A stretch of DNA of 41,490 bases from MWEH01 sp964392385. Lineage in GTDB: Bacteria; Bacillota; Clostridia; Christensenellales; DTU072. Below are positions 6,348-14,630 of this stretch, one piece after another. The notes beneath the pieces are model-generated. The model saw only the letters and a program-made list of their open reading frames with translations, did no database searches and was not told the DNA's origin. The stretch's first letter is position 1; each line of letters begins with the position of its first letter. The stretch is taken from positions 1 to 41,490 of the forward strand of contig CAYMPR010000010.1 of NCBI GenBank assembly GCA_964392385.1, given 5' to 3'. The translations under genes were made by a program, and so were the position numbers.

Positions 6348-8138
6348 TCAGGCGTTTTTTAAAAAACCACAATTCCTAATTAAAATAAAGAAGTTGCTAT
6401 TTTCTGTTCCAAACATATTCGCAGTTATTCCCTCGCGTCCAACTGAATTGACATCACATAGTGTCCAGATATTACCACTTATAATATCAGTAGATGGAAA
6501 GAAGGAATAATCAGGTGATGGAGAAACCAAATTAATTTTTATTGTACAAGCATAAAGATCTTCGTTAAGAATACATTTATAAAAACCATCTTCTTCAGTA
6601 GTTACTACAAAAACTTGTTCAATAGTTGAATATTCCTCTTCTGGAGTTGCAACTATGCTAAAGGTATAGCCTGAAAATCCAGCTCCTGGTCTTAAATCCA
6701 CATAAGTAGTTAAATCAGAAGATTCATAGATGTATCCGCAAACAAAAAAACCATTTTCCATATCAAGATTAGACATTTGCCTTGCTTCAGCTTGATATTT
6801 TACTAGGACATGGTCAGTTGAACCAGAGGAACTATATACCTTCATAGAATACTCTACTCCCCTTACTGCTCGCATATATATTGTTGGAGTCCAAGCACTT
6901 ATCCCATATTTCATAGAATAGCCATTTGTTGTGCTTTCAGTGTAGCTATTATGTGTAACAGATGGGTGACCCCAAGTATCGTATACTGGCTTAAAACCAG
7001 CTCTTAATGTAGTTATGCTGGAACTATCACTTCCTCCTGCTGTATATAAATACCAGTCGAGAACAGCCCTATTATAATTTTTATAACTATCGGGATATTT
7101 TGTGCTATATGTCTCAGAAAAGTTCAAATATGCTACATTACTTTTTATAGAGTCATATAAATTGGTGTCAACCCCACTTTCCCAAATAGGTGTTGATACA
7201 TTATTAACAATAATTTCGGCAAGACATCCATCATATATGTTTTCATAGCTATTATAGAATGTAGGATCTCCTTCAATTAATTCAAAAACAACACCTTTTC
7301 TTGCAAGCTCAACGATTCTTTTCTCGTTGTAAATTAAAGCTGAGTTAAGGATTTGTGCCTTTCTAAATGAGATTTTGGTAGAAATATCCTCATCATTTGA
7401 AAGCCAGGGATTAGTTAAAGTAATTCGTTTTGGAGCATAAGTAGCTGGAATTAGATTTTGCTCAAATGCCGCATACAAATAATCGGCGCATGATAAAGCA
7501 AGATTAGCACCCACAGAATTACCAATAAATCTTACCTCAAGGATACTATTCCCATCACTTCCAGTTAACGATTCTGCATCAATTACCGATTTCCAAGCCG
7601 AGATAAAAGCTTCTGTTAAATTAAAACTGGCTTGCTGAATATCATCCTCGCCTATCTTGTAGGTGCATTTTGTTGCATCATAGATTTTTGAATTAATATT
7701 ATAATCGGTGTCATCTGCAAAATTTTCATAATGGAAAACACCTACATTATATTGAAGAACGAGTTTATTCCAGTAAAAACTTAAATTTCTGTTAAACGTT
7801 GTCGCTATAGAAGTGCTTATAACTTGTGTATTTGCTGGGCCGTAAATCTCTTCAGGAAGAGTTAAGGACTCTTCTCTATCATATTCTGAATACCCATTGA
7901 ATAGTATCATAACAGGTTTATTTTTAACAAAAGAGGTAGTTTGACCATTTTGATCAAACCACTCAATACCCAATGAATAATCGGGAAGATTGCTAGGCTT
8001 TACAATTTGCTCTAGGTTAACAGTTACATCATAATCGACTGGTTCTTCTTTTTCTTTACAACCAACCAAATAAAATGATACGCCTAAAGTTAGAGTAGCA
8101 ATTAATATTATTAATATTAGTTTACGCATAAAAAACAT
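6348..8138 (-). CDS. Lipoprotein with putative alpha/beta-hydrolase domain
   Basis: 596 aa. N-terminal signal with a hydrophobic stretch and lipobox LVGC, so Cys27 would be lipidated. Residues about 70-300 look like an alpha/beta-hydrolase: a strand PVMILFNGYS near 75, then a nucleophile elbow G206-N-S208-V-G210 (GxSxG), with possible Asp291 (EGDPT) and His391 or His396. The rest (about 400-590) looks like a beta-rich domain, perhaps for binding. A surface lipase, esterase or peptidase is suggested, but the substrate is unknown and the triad is a guess. Neither the first ATG nor the alternative at 8129 has a Shine-Dalgarno site; the promoter sits right upstream, so a leaderless start is likely. 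Confidence 0.72.
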   Translation of the reverse strand: MFFMRKLILIILIATLTLGVSFYLVGCKEKEEPVDYDVTVNLEQIVKPSNLPDYSLGIEWFDQNGQTTSFVKNKPVMILFNGYSEYDREESLTLPEEIYGPANTQVISTSIATTFNRNLSFYWNKLVLQYNVGVFHYENFADDTDYNINSKIYDATKCTYKIGEDDIQQASFNLTEAFISAWKSVIDAESLTGSDGNSILEVRFIGNSVGANLALSCADYLYAAFEQNLIPATYAPKRITLTNPWLSNDEDISTKISFRKAQILNSALIYNEKRIVELARKGVVFELIEGDPTFYNSYENIYDGCLAEIIVNNVSTPIWESGVDTNLYDSIKSNVAYLNFSETYSTKYPDSYKNYNRAVLDWYLYTAGGSDSSSITTLRAGFKPVYDTWGHPSVTHNSYTESTTNGYSMKYGISAWTPTIYMRAVRGVEYSMKVYSSSGSTDHVLVKYQAEARQMSNLDMENGFFVCGYIYESSDLTTYVDLRPGAGFSGYTFSIVATPEEEYSTIEQVFVVTTEEDGFYKCILNEDLYACTIKINLVSPSPDYSFFPSTDIISGNIWTLCDVNSVGREGITANMFGTENSNFFILIRNCGFLKNA

Positions 8139-8146
8139 ATGAATAG

Positions 8147-8176
8147 ATTATACATTTGAGAGTAAGATAAAGTCAA
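8147..8176 (-). promoter_or_regulatory. Promoter giving a (near-)leaderless lipoprotein mRNA
   Basis: On the minus strand, TTGACT (8171-8176), an 18-bp spacer and perfect TATAAT (8147-8152). Transcription would begin near 8140, only about 2 nt before the ATG at 8138. Confidence 0.6.
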
Positions 8177-8246
8177 TTTATGAATGTGTATATAATCTTA
8201 AAATTAAAAGAATAAAATGTATTGTTATTTTCTACAAAAAATATTA

Positions 8247-8744
8247 TCACTGCAAATATAGTATAAATGCTGTTGCTTTTCCATAATAACAAAAATAATA
8301 ATCCTTTAGAAAATTAAGATAGGTCACCTTTTCAATGCATCCATTCTGCCGCAGACTACCTAGAAGGTTAATGTTTTCCGCCTTTGCAACTGTTTCTGCA
8401 GCAACCCAATACCTCAAAAAATCATCATTACTACATAATGCTATGGGAATAAATCTATTAGATATTGCCTCATAGGGTGTATAGCGTATTTTTTCTATAT
8501 CAACTCCTATTAAACCATTAGAAATAGCGCAAACTATAAATTCACCACTATGTGAAATACTAATGGATCCACAAAAGCCTTTTATATACGGCTTGCCATT
8601 TTCACTTTTCTCAATAATATAATCAAAACTATTACGGTTGTTGGGGTAAAAAAGCTCAATGTATTTTTTGTAAGAACTTTGTATCATACAATTGGAGCTA
8701 ATGATATTATTCTTTATGCAAATTAATATTTTATTCTCTTCCAT
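8247..8744 (-). CDS. 4'-phosphopantetheinyl transferase superfamily protein
   Basis: 165 aa. It has the Sfp-type motif series: GKPY (50-53), SISHSG (62-67), GVDIEK (80-85) with metal ligands Asp82 and Glu84, and W113...E117...K121. In the last motif, normally WxxKEAxxK, the Lys is Ala116 while Glu117 and Lys121 remain. Such enzymes move phosphopantetheine from CoA to a Ser of a carrier protein; no carrier protein, polyketide or peptide synthetase gene is in the window, so the target is unknown. It is shorter than Sfp (about 220 aa), closer to compact members. Its start overlaps the end of malQ by 14 bp, which implies coupled translation. Confidence 0.8.
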   Translation of the reverse strand: MEENKILICIKNNIISSNCMIQSSYKKYIELFYPNNRNSFDYIIEKSENGKPYIKGFCGSISISHSGEFIVCAISNGLIGVDIEKIRYTPYEAISNRFIPIALCSNDDFLRYWVAAETVAKAENINLLGSLRQNGCIEKVTYLNFLKDYYFCYYGKATAFILYLQ

Positions 8745-10218
8745 ATAATAATATTAGTCTTCGATAATAATCAACATCGATATCATCATAGGCAGACCAT
8801 GTACAACGATATATCCAATTGCCTTCTGCGACTCCAGGCACATTAATACGAGTATCATCGCCGTAAGCGCATAAATCTTGCATTGGGAGTATTACGGTAT
8901 CGGCTACAGATGAAATCAAGGATCTAGCAATTGCTTTCGTGCTATTTCCTTGCCGACCCCCACTTCCCCAATCGGATTGTGTGAAGTTAAAGTACTCTAG
9001 CACTTCATTTCTTACATCTGTAGGCAGGTTATATAGCCAACCTAAAGTAGGTGAATTGTCATGGGTTGCGGTATAGGCCACTGCCTTTGATTCGAAATTA
9101 TGTGGAAGATGGAGATTATCGGAATGCCCATCAAAACCAAATTGTATAACTCTCATCCCAGGAAAACCGACCTTTTTTCGGTACTCTATTATTTCTTCAT
9201 CAATAATTCCTAAATCTTCAGCAATAATCTTGTTTAAATAGTCCTTAATTTTGGGTGTTTTCCATATTTTTAATCCAGGGCCCTTTTCCCATTTCCCCTC
9301 GGTAGCATATGTTGCACCTGCAGGTATTGACCAGTACTCATAAAGCCCTCTAAAATGGTCTATTCTTAAAAGATCATAAAGATTTAAATTGTGGATAAGT
9401 CTTTCAATGAACCAATTATAGTGGTCTAACTCCATTTGTCTGTAGTCATATAGCGGATTACCCCAAAACTGACCGTTTTTTGAAAAATAATCGGGAGGAA
9501 CTCCGGATAAACTAGTGGGTTTCAAAAAATCATCAAGTAAGAATTGATCTTTATTTACCCAAACATCTACAGAAGAATATGCCACATAAATGGGAATATC
9601 GCCCAATATTTCTATGCCGATATTGTTTGCATAAGTTTTCAATGCTTCCCATTGTGAATAGAAAATATATTGCTCAAAGAAATAGTATTCCATTTCCTTT
9701 TTCTTTGATTGTAAAACATTATCAATAGCTTCTTTTTTACGATATTTTATAGGTTGTTCCCATTCGTACCACTCTTTATTTGTTTCTCTTTTTAAAGCCA
9801 TAAAGAGCGCGTAGTCTATAAGCCAGGATTCATTTTTTTTAAGGAAAAATTCAATCTTATCTTTTAATCCATCACCTATTCTAGAAAACGCTAATCTCAA
9901 AGCAGTTTCTTTTTTTGTTTTTACTAAATCGTAATCTACCCTAAAAGGAGAGTCAATTTTTGCTGAAGAAATGTCGTTATCTGAAAGATAGTCCTTAAGA
10001 CCATATAAATCTATAAGAAGAGGATTTCCCGCATAGGAGGATATTCCACTATATGGGGAATTACCAGCACCTATGCTAGTAATTGGCAAAACTTGCCAAA
10101 TCTTAAAACCAATCTGTCTAATAAAGTCGAGAAAGAAGCGTGAGTTCTGGCCGAAATCACCGATTCCGAATTCCCCCATTTGTGCACTAATGGGTAATAA
10201 TACGCCTGCTTTTCTCAT
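8731..10218 (-). CDS. malQ: 4-alpha-glucanotransferase (amylomaltase)
   Basis: 495 aa, the usual length for family GH77. It transfers alpha-1,4-glucan segments between maltodextrins and releases glucose. Catalytic signatures are intact: nucleophile Asp287 in LLRIDHFRG, acid/base Glu334 in IIAEDLG, and the third carboxylate Asp387 in TATHDNSP. The N-terminus (LLPISAQMGEFGIGDFG) is typical. GGAGAG precedes the ATG. Glucose made here could feed the ROK glucokinase encoded further along. No other glycogen gene is adjacent; the downstream gene is the phosphopantetheinyl transferase, overlapping by 14 bp. Confidence 0.96.
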   Translation of the reverse strand: MRKAGVLLPISAQMGEFGIGDFGQNSRFFLDFIRQIGFKIWQVLPITSIGAGNSPYSGISSYAGNPLLIDLYGLKDYLSDNDISSAKIDSPFRVDYDLVKTKKETALRLAFSRIGDGLKDKIEFFLKKNESWLIDYALFMALKRETNKEWYEWEQPIKYRKKEAIDNVLQSKKKEMEYYFFEQYIFYSQWEALKTYANNIGIEILGDIPIYVAYSSVDVWVNKDQFLLDDFLKPTSLSGVPPDYFSKNGQFWGNPLYDYRQMELDHYNWFIERLIHNLNLYDLLRIDHFRGLYEYWSIPAGATYATEGKWEKGPGLKIWKTPKIKDYLNKIIAEDLGIIDEEIIEYRKKVGFPGMRVIQFGFDGHSDNLHLPHNFESKAVAYTATHDNSPTLGWLYNLPTDVRNEVLEYFNFTQSDWGSGGRQGNSTKAIARSLISSVADTVILPMQDLCAYGDDTRINVPGVAEGNWIYRCTWSAYDDIDVDYYRRLILLYGRE

Positions 10219-10229
10219 TATACTCTCCA

Positions 10230-10276
10230 GTTAATATTGATTAACAAATATTAACATTTGTAACGATGAATATCAA
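10230..10276 (-). promoter_or_regulatory. malQ promoter with overlapping inverted repeat
   Basis: On the minus strand, TTGATA (10271-10276), a 17-bp spacer and TAATAT (10248-10253) with extended TGT. An inverted repeat with GTTAAT/ATTAAC arms and a 4-nt centre (10230-10245) covers the predicted start site, and a further TTAAC copy lies at 10251-10255. This could be an operator; the regulator is unknown. Confidence 0.5.
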
Positions 10277-10362
10277 TAATACCTTTTTAATTACAACTTC
10301 AATGCAATCTTTCACTGCTACAAAATAGTTTGAAAATCCTAATTAATTATTTAATGGTGAGT

Positions 10363-10390
10363 AAAAAGTAGACTTCCAAAAAACTCTACT
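10363..10390 (-). terminator. Probable terminator of the 2-oxoacid oxidoreductase operon
   Basis: On the minus strand, a 6-bp stem AGTAGA/TCTACT with a 12-nt loop is followed by five pyrimidine-strand Ts. The stop codon of the gamma-subunit gene lies inside the 5' arm. The stem is short and the loop long, so confidence is moderate. Confidence 0.45.
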
Positions 10391-10922
10391 GTTGTGCCTT
10401 ATCGTGCCCTAGGTGAAATGCAATCAAAATTTGATCAATAAGCTGAGGTTTCAAAGAAAATTTATCTTTAATTGTATATTCAATCATTTCAATACTAAAT
10501 AACTTTCTTAATGCTATATAGGCACCTAAAACGACCATGTTTGCATTTTTTAAGCTACCTGTACTTTCAGCGATTTCATTTGCATCAATATAAACCACTT
10601 TTACGTCTTCCCTAGAAACTTTGAGCTTAATTAGTGATTTATTGATAATCACTAAACCACCTGGTTTAACTGAGCATAAAAATTTATCCAAACTTGGTCT
10701 ATTCATAGCAATCAAACAATCTGGATGTGCAACTATAGGGCTTGCGACAATTTTGTCACTTATTACTATACTACAATTGCTAGTACCGCCACGCATTTCT
10801 GGGCCATAACTTGGCAACCAAGTAACTTCCTTTCCGTCGTTAATTGCTGCATAAGCTAATAGTTGTCCCAAGCTTAATACACCTTGTCCCCCAAATCCAG
10901 CTATTATTATCTTCTCTTCCAT
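10386..10922 (-). CDS. 2-oxoacid:ferredoxin oxidoreductase, gamma subunit
   Basis: 178 aa, the usual size for the KorC/VorC-type gamma subunit. GFGGQGV (9-15) and the segment YGPEMRGGTSNC are hallmark motifs of the 2-oxoacid ferredoxin oxidoreductase gamma domain, which helps bind CoA/TPP at the subunit interface. AGGAGG lies 8 nt before the ATG, overlapping the end of the beta-subunit gene region (12-bp gap). It is last of four genes in order delta (ferredoxin), alpha, beta, gamma. Confidence 0.92.
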   Translation of the reverse strand: MEEKIIIAGFGGQGVLSLGQLLAYAAINDGKEVTWLPSYGPEMRGGTSNCSIVISDKIVASPIVAHPDCLIAMNRPSLDKFLCSVKPGGLVIINKSLIKLKVSREDVKVVYIDANEIAESTGSLKNANMVVLGAYIALRKLFSIEMIEYTIKDKFSLKPQLIDQILIAFHLGHDKAQQ

Positions 10923-10934
10923 TAATAATTCCTC

Positions 10935-11669
10935 CTAGCAATCTTTGAAGACACCCAAAGGGAATACTTGGGTCATATTGTTTTTTACAAAATCAAGCGC
11001 TTTAACAGGCGTCATATGCCAATTGGTAGGACAGGAAGAAAGCACTTCGACTAGAGAAAAACCTTTTTTATTTATTTGATTTTCAAAGGCTTTTTTAATG
11101 GCTTTCTTTGCTTTTCTAACATTCGAAGGGTCACTAACTGCAACTCTTGTAATATAAGAAGGTCCATCGAGTGTTGCTAGCATTTCACTTAATCTAATTG
11201 GATTTCCGTTTAAAATGTTGTCTCTTCCAGTGGGAGAAGTTGTTGTAACCTGTCCAATTAATGTGGTGGGTGCCATCTGCCCACCAGTCATACCATAAAT
11301 GGCATTGTTGATAAAAACAACGGTAATATTCTCACCTCTTGCAGCTGCATGGATGATTTCAGCTATCCCGATGCTTGCTATGTCACCATCACCTTGATAG
11401 GCAAATACAATTTTATCAGGATTACATCTTTTAATTCCTGTTGCACAAGCTGGCGCTCTTCCATGAGCTACTTGTTGCATATCGCAATTAAAAAATTTAT
11501 AGGCAAAGACTGAACAACCTACCGGAGCAATTCCTATTACATTACCCTTGGCGCCTAATTCTTCAAGTGATTCTGCAATTAGCTTATGGACAATACCATG
11601 AGTGCATCCTGGGCAATAACTAAGCGGAATGTTTGTCAACATTGTTGATTTTTTGTAAATCGTATTCAT
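10935..11669 (-). CDS. 2-oxoacid:ferredoxin oxidoreductase, beta (TPP-binding) subunit
   Basis: 244 aa. The thiamine diphosphate/Mg motif is GDGD (93-96) to NN (121-122), and CPGC (19-22) with later cysteines is expected to hold a [4Fe-4S] cluster. The enzyme oxidatively decarboxylates a 2-oxoacid to acyl-CoA and CO2 and reduces ferredoxin. 2-Oxoisovalerate (VOR) and 2-oxoglutarate (KOR) enzymes share this architecture and I cannot separate them by eye. It follows the alpha gene by 2 bp. Confidence 0.93.
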   Translation of the reverse strand: MNTIYKKSTMLTNIPLSYCPGCTHGIVHKLIAESLEELGAKGNVIGIAPVGCSVFAYKFFNCDMQQVAHGRAPACATGIKRCNPDKIVFAYQGDGDIASIGIAEIIHAAARGENITVVFINNAIYGMTGGQMAPTTLIGQVTTTSPTGRDNILNGNPIRLSEMLATLDGPSYITRVAVSDPSNVRKAKKAIKKAFENQINKKGFSLVEVLSSCPTNWHMTPVKALDFVKNNMTQVFPLGVFKDC

Positions 11670-11671
11670 AT

Positions 11672-12733
11672 TTATCTAACCTCAGATTTCTTCACAAAAT
11701 TGACTATATCTTCTGGACTCATTACATTGCCACCCACCTTACCCATAAAGAGCACCTCTTTTTTCCCGTTTACGGCAAGCCTAAGATCTTCAACCATCTG
11801 TCCCATTGATAACTCAACTGCTACGAATTTTCTTGTATTTTTCTTTGCGGCGAGATCCGACAAGGCTTTCTCCGGATAGGGATATAGAGTTATAGGCCTA
11901 AATAAACCAGCTTTTATTCCTTCATTCCTTAGAATTTCAACCGCACTCTTACAAATTCGAGCAACAGTGCCATAAGCTACTAGAACAATTTCAGCATCCT
12001 CAACAAAATACTCTTCATATCTAATTTCATTGGTTTTTAATAATTCATATTTTTTGGAAAGTTTGTGATTTAATTGCTCTAACGAATCAGGTTCAATGTA
12101 CAAAGAATTAACTATTCTGCGGTTTTCCCCAAAACCAGTTCCATCAGTAGCCCAAGGTTTTTTGGGAAGTTTTGCAATATCAATCATACTAGGAAGTTCA
12201 ACTGGCTCCATTATTTGCCCAAGCATACCATCTCCTAGTAACATTACTGGCAATCGGTATTTGTCTGCTTTATCAAAAGCTAAAAACATTATGTCAACGG
12301 CTTCCTGTACAGTGCTTGGTCCATAGACTAACATATGGTAATCTCCATGTCCACCACCCTTAACAGCTTGAAAATAGTCAGATTGTGCTGGCAAAATACC
12401 ACCCAACCCAGGACCACCTCTAACCATATTGACTATCACGCAAGGAATCTCAGCTCCACAAATATAGCTTATCCCTTCCTGTTTTAAACTAATTCCTGGG
12501 CTTGAACTAGATGTCATTGCTCTAGCACCACTCCCAGCAGCACCATAAACCATATTGATGGCAGCAATTTCACTTTCTGCCTGAACAAAAACTCCACCTA
12601 ATTGGGGTAATCTAGAACTGAGATATTCAGGAATCTCATTTTGTGGAGTGATTGGATACCCAAAAAAAGCTCTACAACCACCTCTAAGCGCAGCCTCAGC
12701 TATTGCCTCATTTCCTTTCATTAGTTGTTTCAT
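11672..12733 (-). CDS. vorB: 2-oxoacid:ferredoxin oxidoreductase, alpha subunit (VorB/KorA-like)
   Basis: 353 aa. The start KGNEAIAEAALRGGCRAFFGYPITPQNE is the classic pyrimidine-binding domain of the alpha subunit, and the C-terminal transketolase-like domain follows from about 220. It resembles proteins annotated as 3-methyl-2-oxobutanoate dehydrogenase subunit VorB, but substrate preference is inference. AGGAG lies 7 nt before the ATG and 8 bp separate it from the ferredoxin-subunit gene. Together the four subunits feed reduced ferredoxin, the substrate of the Rnf complex also encoded in this window. Confidence 0.92.
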   Translation of the reverse strand: MKQLMKGNEAIAEAALRGGCRAFFGYPITPQNEIPEYLSSRLPQLGGVFVQAESEIAAINMVYGAAGSGARAMTSSSSPGISLKQEGISYICGAEIPCVIVNMVRGGPGLGGILPAQSDYFQAVKGGGHGDYHMLVYGPSTVQEAVDIMFLAFDKADKYRLPVMLLGDGMLGQIMEPVELPSMIDIAKLPKKPWATDGTGFGENRRIVNSLYIEPDSLEQLNHKLSKKYELLKTNEIRYEEYFVEDAEIVLVAYGTVARICKSAVEILRNEGIKAGLFRPITLYPYPEKALSDLAAKKNTRKFVAVELSMGQMVEDLRLAVNGKKEVLFMGKVGGNVMSPEDIVNFVKKSEVR

Positions 12734-12741
12734 AAATTCTC

Positions 12742-12945
12742 CTAATTCTCAATGGTAATAGCAGAGTCAGGGCACATAATTGCACATGAACAACAACCAA
12801 TACATTTATTTTCTGTTACTTCAGCAATAAAATATCCCGCCAAATTTGTCTTAGATTCAGATAAGGATAGTATATGCACGGGGCAAACACTTACGCAAAT
12901 AGCACAACCTTTACATACTTCTTCATCAATTATTACTTTAGACAC
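12742..12945 (-). CDS. Ferredoxin-type delta subunit, 2[4Fe-4S]
   Basis: 67 aa. Two full cluster motifs of the CxxCxxCxxxCP type are present (CKGCAICVSVCP and CIGCCSCAIMCP). It should be the electron-exit subunit of the 2-oxoacid oxidoreductase. The start codon is GTG, chosen because AGGAG lies 7 nt upstream. It is the first gene of the operon, with a promoter just upstream. Confidence 0.93.
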   Translation of the reverse strand: MSKVIIDEEVCKGCAICVSVCPVHILSLSESKTNLAGYFIAEVTENKCIGCCSCAIMCPDSAITIEN

Positions 12946-12973
12946 TTTCTATCTCCTAAAACATAGTTATATT

Positions 12974-13001
12974 ATTATAGCATTTATAATATTAATATCA
13001 A
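12974..13001 (-). promoter_or_regulatory. Promoter of the 2-oxoacid oxidoreductase operon
   Basis: On the minus strand, TTGATA (12996-13001), a 16-bp spacer and perfect TATAAT (12974-12979) with extended TGC. Confidence 0.6.
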
Positions 13002-13098
13002 GCATTACACAACACGAATAATGCTAATAATAAACATTTACTAATTGTTTTCTGTATCCACAGATACCTAATATTAGGTAAATATCTTTTTGATTTTC

Positions 13099-13130
13099 AA
13101 AAAAACACAGGCCTTTTTATGACCTGTGTA
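13099..13130 (-). terminator. Terminator after the NYN-domain gene
   Basis: On the minus strand, a 7-bp stem ACACAGG/CCTGTGT is followed by a run of Ts. It closes the transcript that carries rplU, prp, rpmA, the glycosylase and the NYN protein. Confidence 0.85.
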
Positions 13131-13151
13131 GATTTAATTCTTGACTAATTC

Positions 13152-13751
13152 TTATCTACGATATTTGTTTAGAATATCGTTTGCATCCAAAATCTTCTTT
13201 GCATCTGCGATATATTGATTTTCTGGTTTCTTAGCAGTCTGTACAACTGGTTTAGGTGTCTTTTTGGGTGCAGCGCTCGTTGAAGTTGTAGATTTTCTTG
13301 TTGGAGGAGCTGCATATCCTTCTCTAAGGGCAGATACTGGTACAGCAATGAATCCAGTGTAAGCATATGTATATTTGCCTTCATTAATATTTATGTCGTA
13401 TGTATCAACACCTTTTGAACTAAACATATTTACTATAGGCAGTATATCCCCTTCACCTACGATAAGACCTACTGCATCAATTTTGCCAACAGCTGCTACA
13501 TCAGCAGAATCAATAACCTGCCTGCTATCAAGCTTATTACGACGTCTACTAGCACTAGGTAGAGAAGTTTCAAAGCCATTAGCGGCAATATACTCATTAT
13601 AATCTCTATTTCTTTTTGCCACATAGCCATAAAATTTACATGAAACTACATCAAACTTAGTTTCAAGATTTTTGACAATTTGTTGAAAACCTGCGCAAGA
13701 AACTTTTAGCGCAGCAATATCAGCAAGAACGATCATTTTGGGTTTGTTCAT
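13152..13751 (-). CDS. NYN-domain (PIN-like) putative ribonuclease
   Basis: 199 aa. Residues 5-140 fit a NYN domain of the LabA/PIN-like nuclease group: an opening strand MIVLADIAAL (Asp11), then DSRQVIDSADVAAVGKID (Asp75, Asp81, Asp92), then GEGD (Glu100, Asp102) in place of the usual GDGD. These acidic residues could bind Mg for RNA cleavage. Residues about 150-175 are a low-complexity Ser/Thr/Lys/Pro linker, and the last 25 form a short basic helix. It starts 1 bp after the stop of the glycosylase gene, so it belongs to that operon. Its target is unknown. Confidence 0.72.
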   Translation of the reverse strand: MNKPKMIVLADIAALKVSCAGFQQIVKNLETKFDVVSCKFYGYVAKRNRDYNEYIAANGFETSLPSASRRRNKLDSRQVIDSADVAAVGKIDAVGLIVGEGDILPIVNMFSSKGVDTYDININEGKYTYAYTGFIAVPVSALREGYAAPPTRKSTTSTSAAPKKTPKPVVQTAKKPENQYIADAKKILDANDILNKYRR

Positions 13752-13752
13752 A

Positions 13753-14610
13753 TTAGTCCTCCATATTACAATTGAATTTTAATTTAGTTTTATTTCTTTG
13801 GTAATAGAATAAGTATTGTTGTGCATAACCACTAAGCGGGCCAAAATATTTCGAGAGATTATCGGCTTTTATTATTGCAGATAACTTATTTTCTCCAAAC
13901 ATTTCATCGTATATTTTCTCGATCCACGTGTCAGTAGGGAAAACCTCGGTTTTATGATAGGCAAACAACAAAACGCAATCCGCTACTTTTCTTCCAACCC
14001 CGGATAGGTTCATTATGTGCTCCCTAGCCTCTATGATTGTCTTTCCCTCAATATCCAAGCTAAAACCATTGGCTAATGCATCAATTACATTCACAAGGTA
14101 TTTAGCACGATATCCTGCGCCTATTTCTCTAAAGAAGCCTACATCTTTTGTCTTTAATGCTTCAAGCGTAGGAAATGCATAATTGTCTTCGTTTTTTTGT
14201 CCTGTAGATACGCATAATCTTTCGATTATTTTTTGGATTCTGGGAATATTATTATTTGTGGAAATAATAAACGATAAAAGCATCTCAAAAGGGTCTTGAT
14301 TTAATATTCTAATTCCACGCCCATATTTTATTGCTTTTTCCAGGACAGGGTATATCGACAACTCTTTTTTAATCTGCGCATAGTCCCTATTTAAATCAAA
14401 AAAATGCACAAACTCCATAGGATTGTTTGTGCTAATTATATCATGGTCTTTTTCACAAATCAAGCGACATTCGATGTTTTTTGCTAGTATTTTGTATCCC
14501 GTTTGCCCACTTTGGTATCTAAAAATCTGGCCACACTCTAAAATATGCTTGGGATTGAAGTTTTCTCTATCGAAAAGCTCAATCCCTTTTTTTGTTATTT
14601 TATAATCCAT
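13753..14610 (-). CDS. 8-oxoguanine DNA glycosylase/AP lyase, OGG1 type
   Basis: 285 aa. The helix-hairpin-helix LSGVGRKVADCV (202-213) contains the catalytic Lys208, and Asp227 in FPTDTW is the conserved catalytic aspartate (compare GVGTKVADC and PVD in human OGG1). The N-terminal OGG_N-like domain (HILECGQIFRY) is present. It removes oxidised guanine and nicks the abasic site. It follows rpmA by 20 bp with only a weak AGG site, and is followed by the NYN gene. Base-excision repair in a strict anaerobe points to sporadic oxygen exposure. Confidence 0.9.
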   Translation of the reverse strand: MDYKITKKGIELFDRENFNPKHILECGQIFRYQSGQTGYKILAKNIECRLICEKDHDIISTNNPMEFVHFFDLNRDYAQIKKELSIYPVLEKAIKYGRGIRILNQDPFEMLLSFIISTNNNIPRIQKIIERLCVSTGQKNEDNYAFPTLEALKTKDVGFFREIGAGYRAKYLVNVIDALANGFSLDIEGKTIIEAREHIMNLSGVGRKVADCVLLFAYHKTEVFPTDTWIEKIYDEMFGENKLSAIIKADNLSKYFGPLSGYAQQYLFYYQRNKTKLKFNCNMED

Positions 14611-14630
14611 CTATGTGCCTAAATCAGAAA

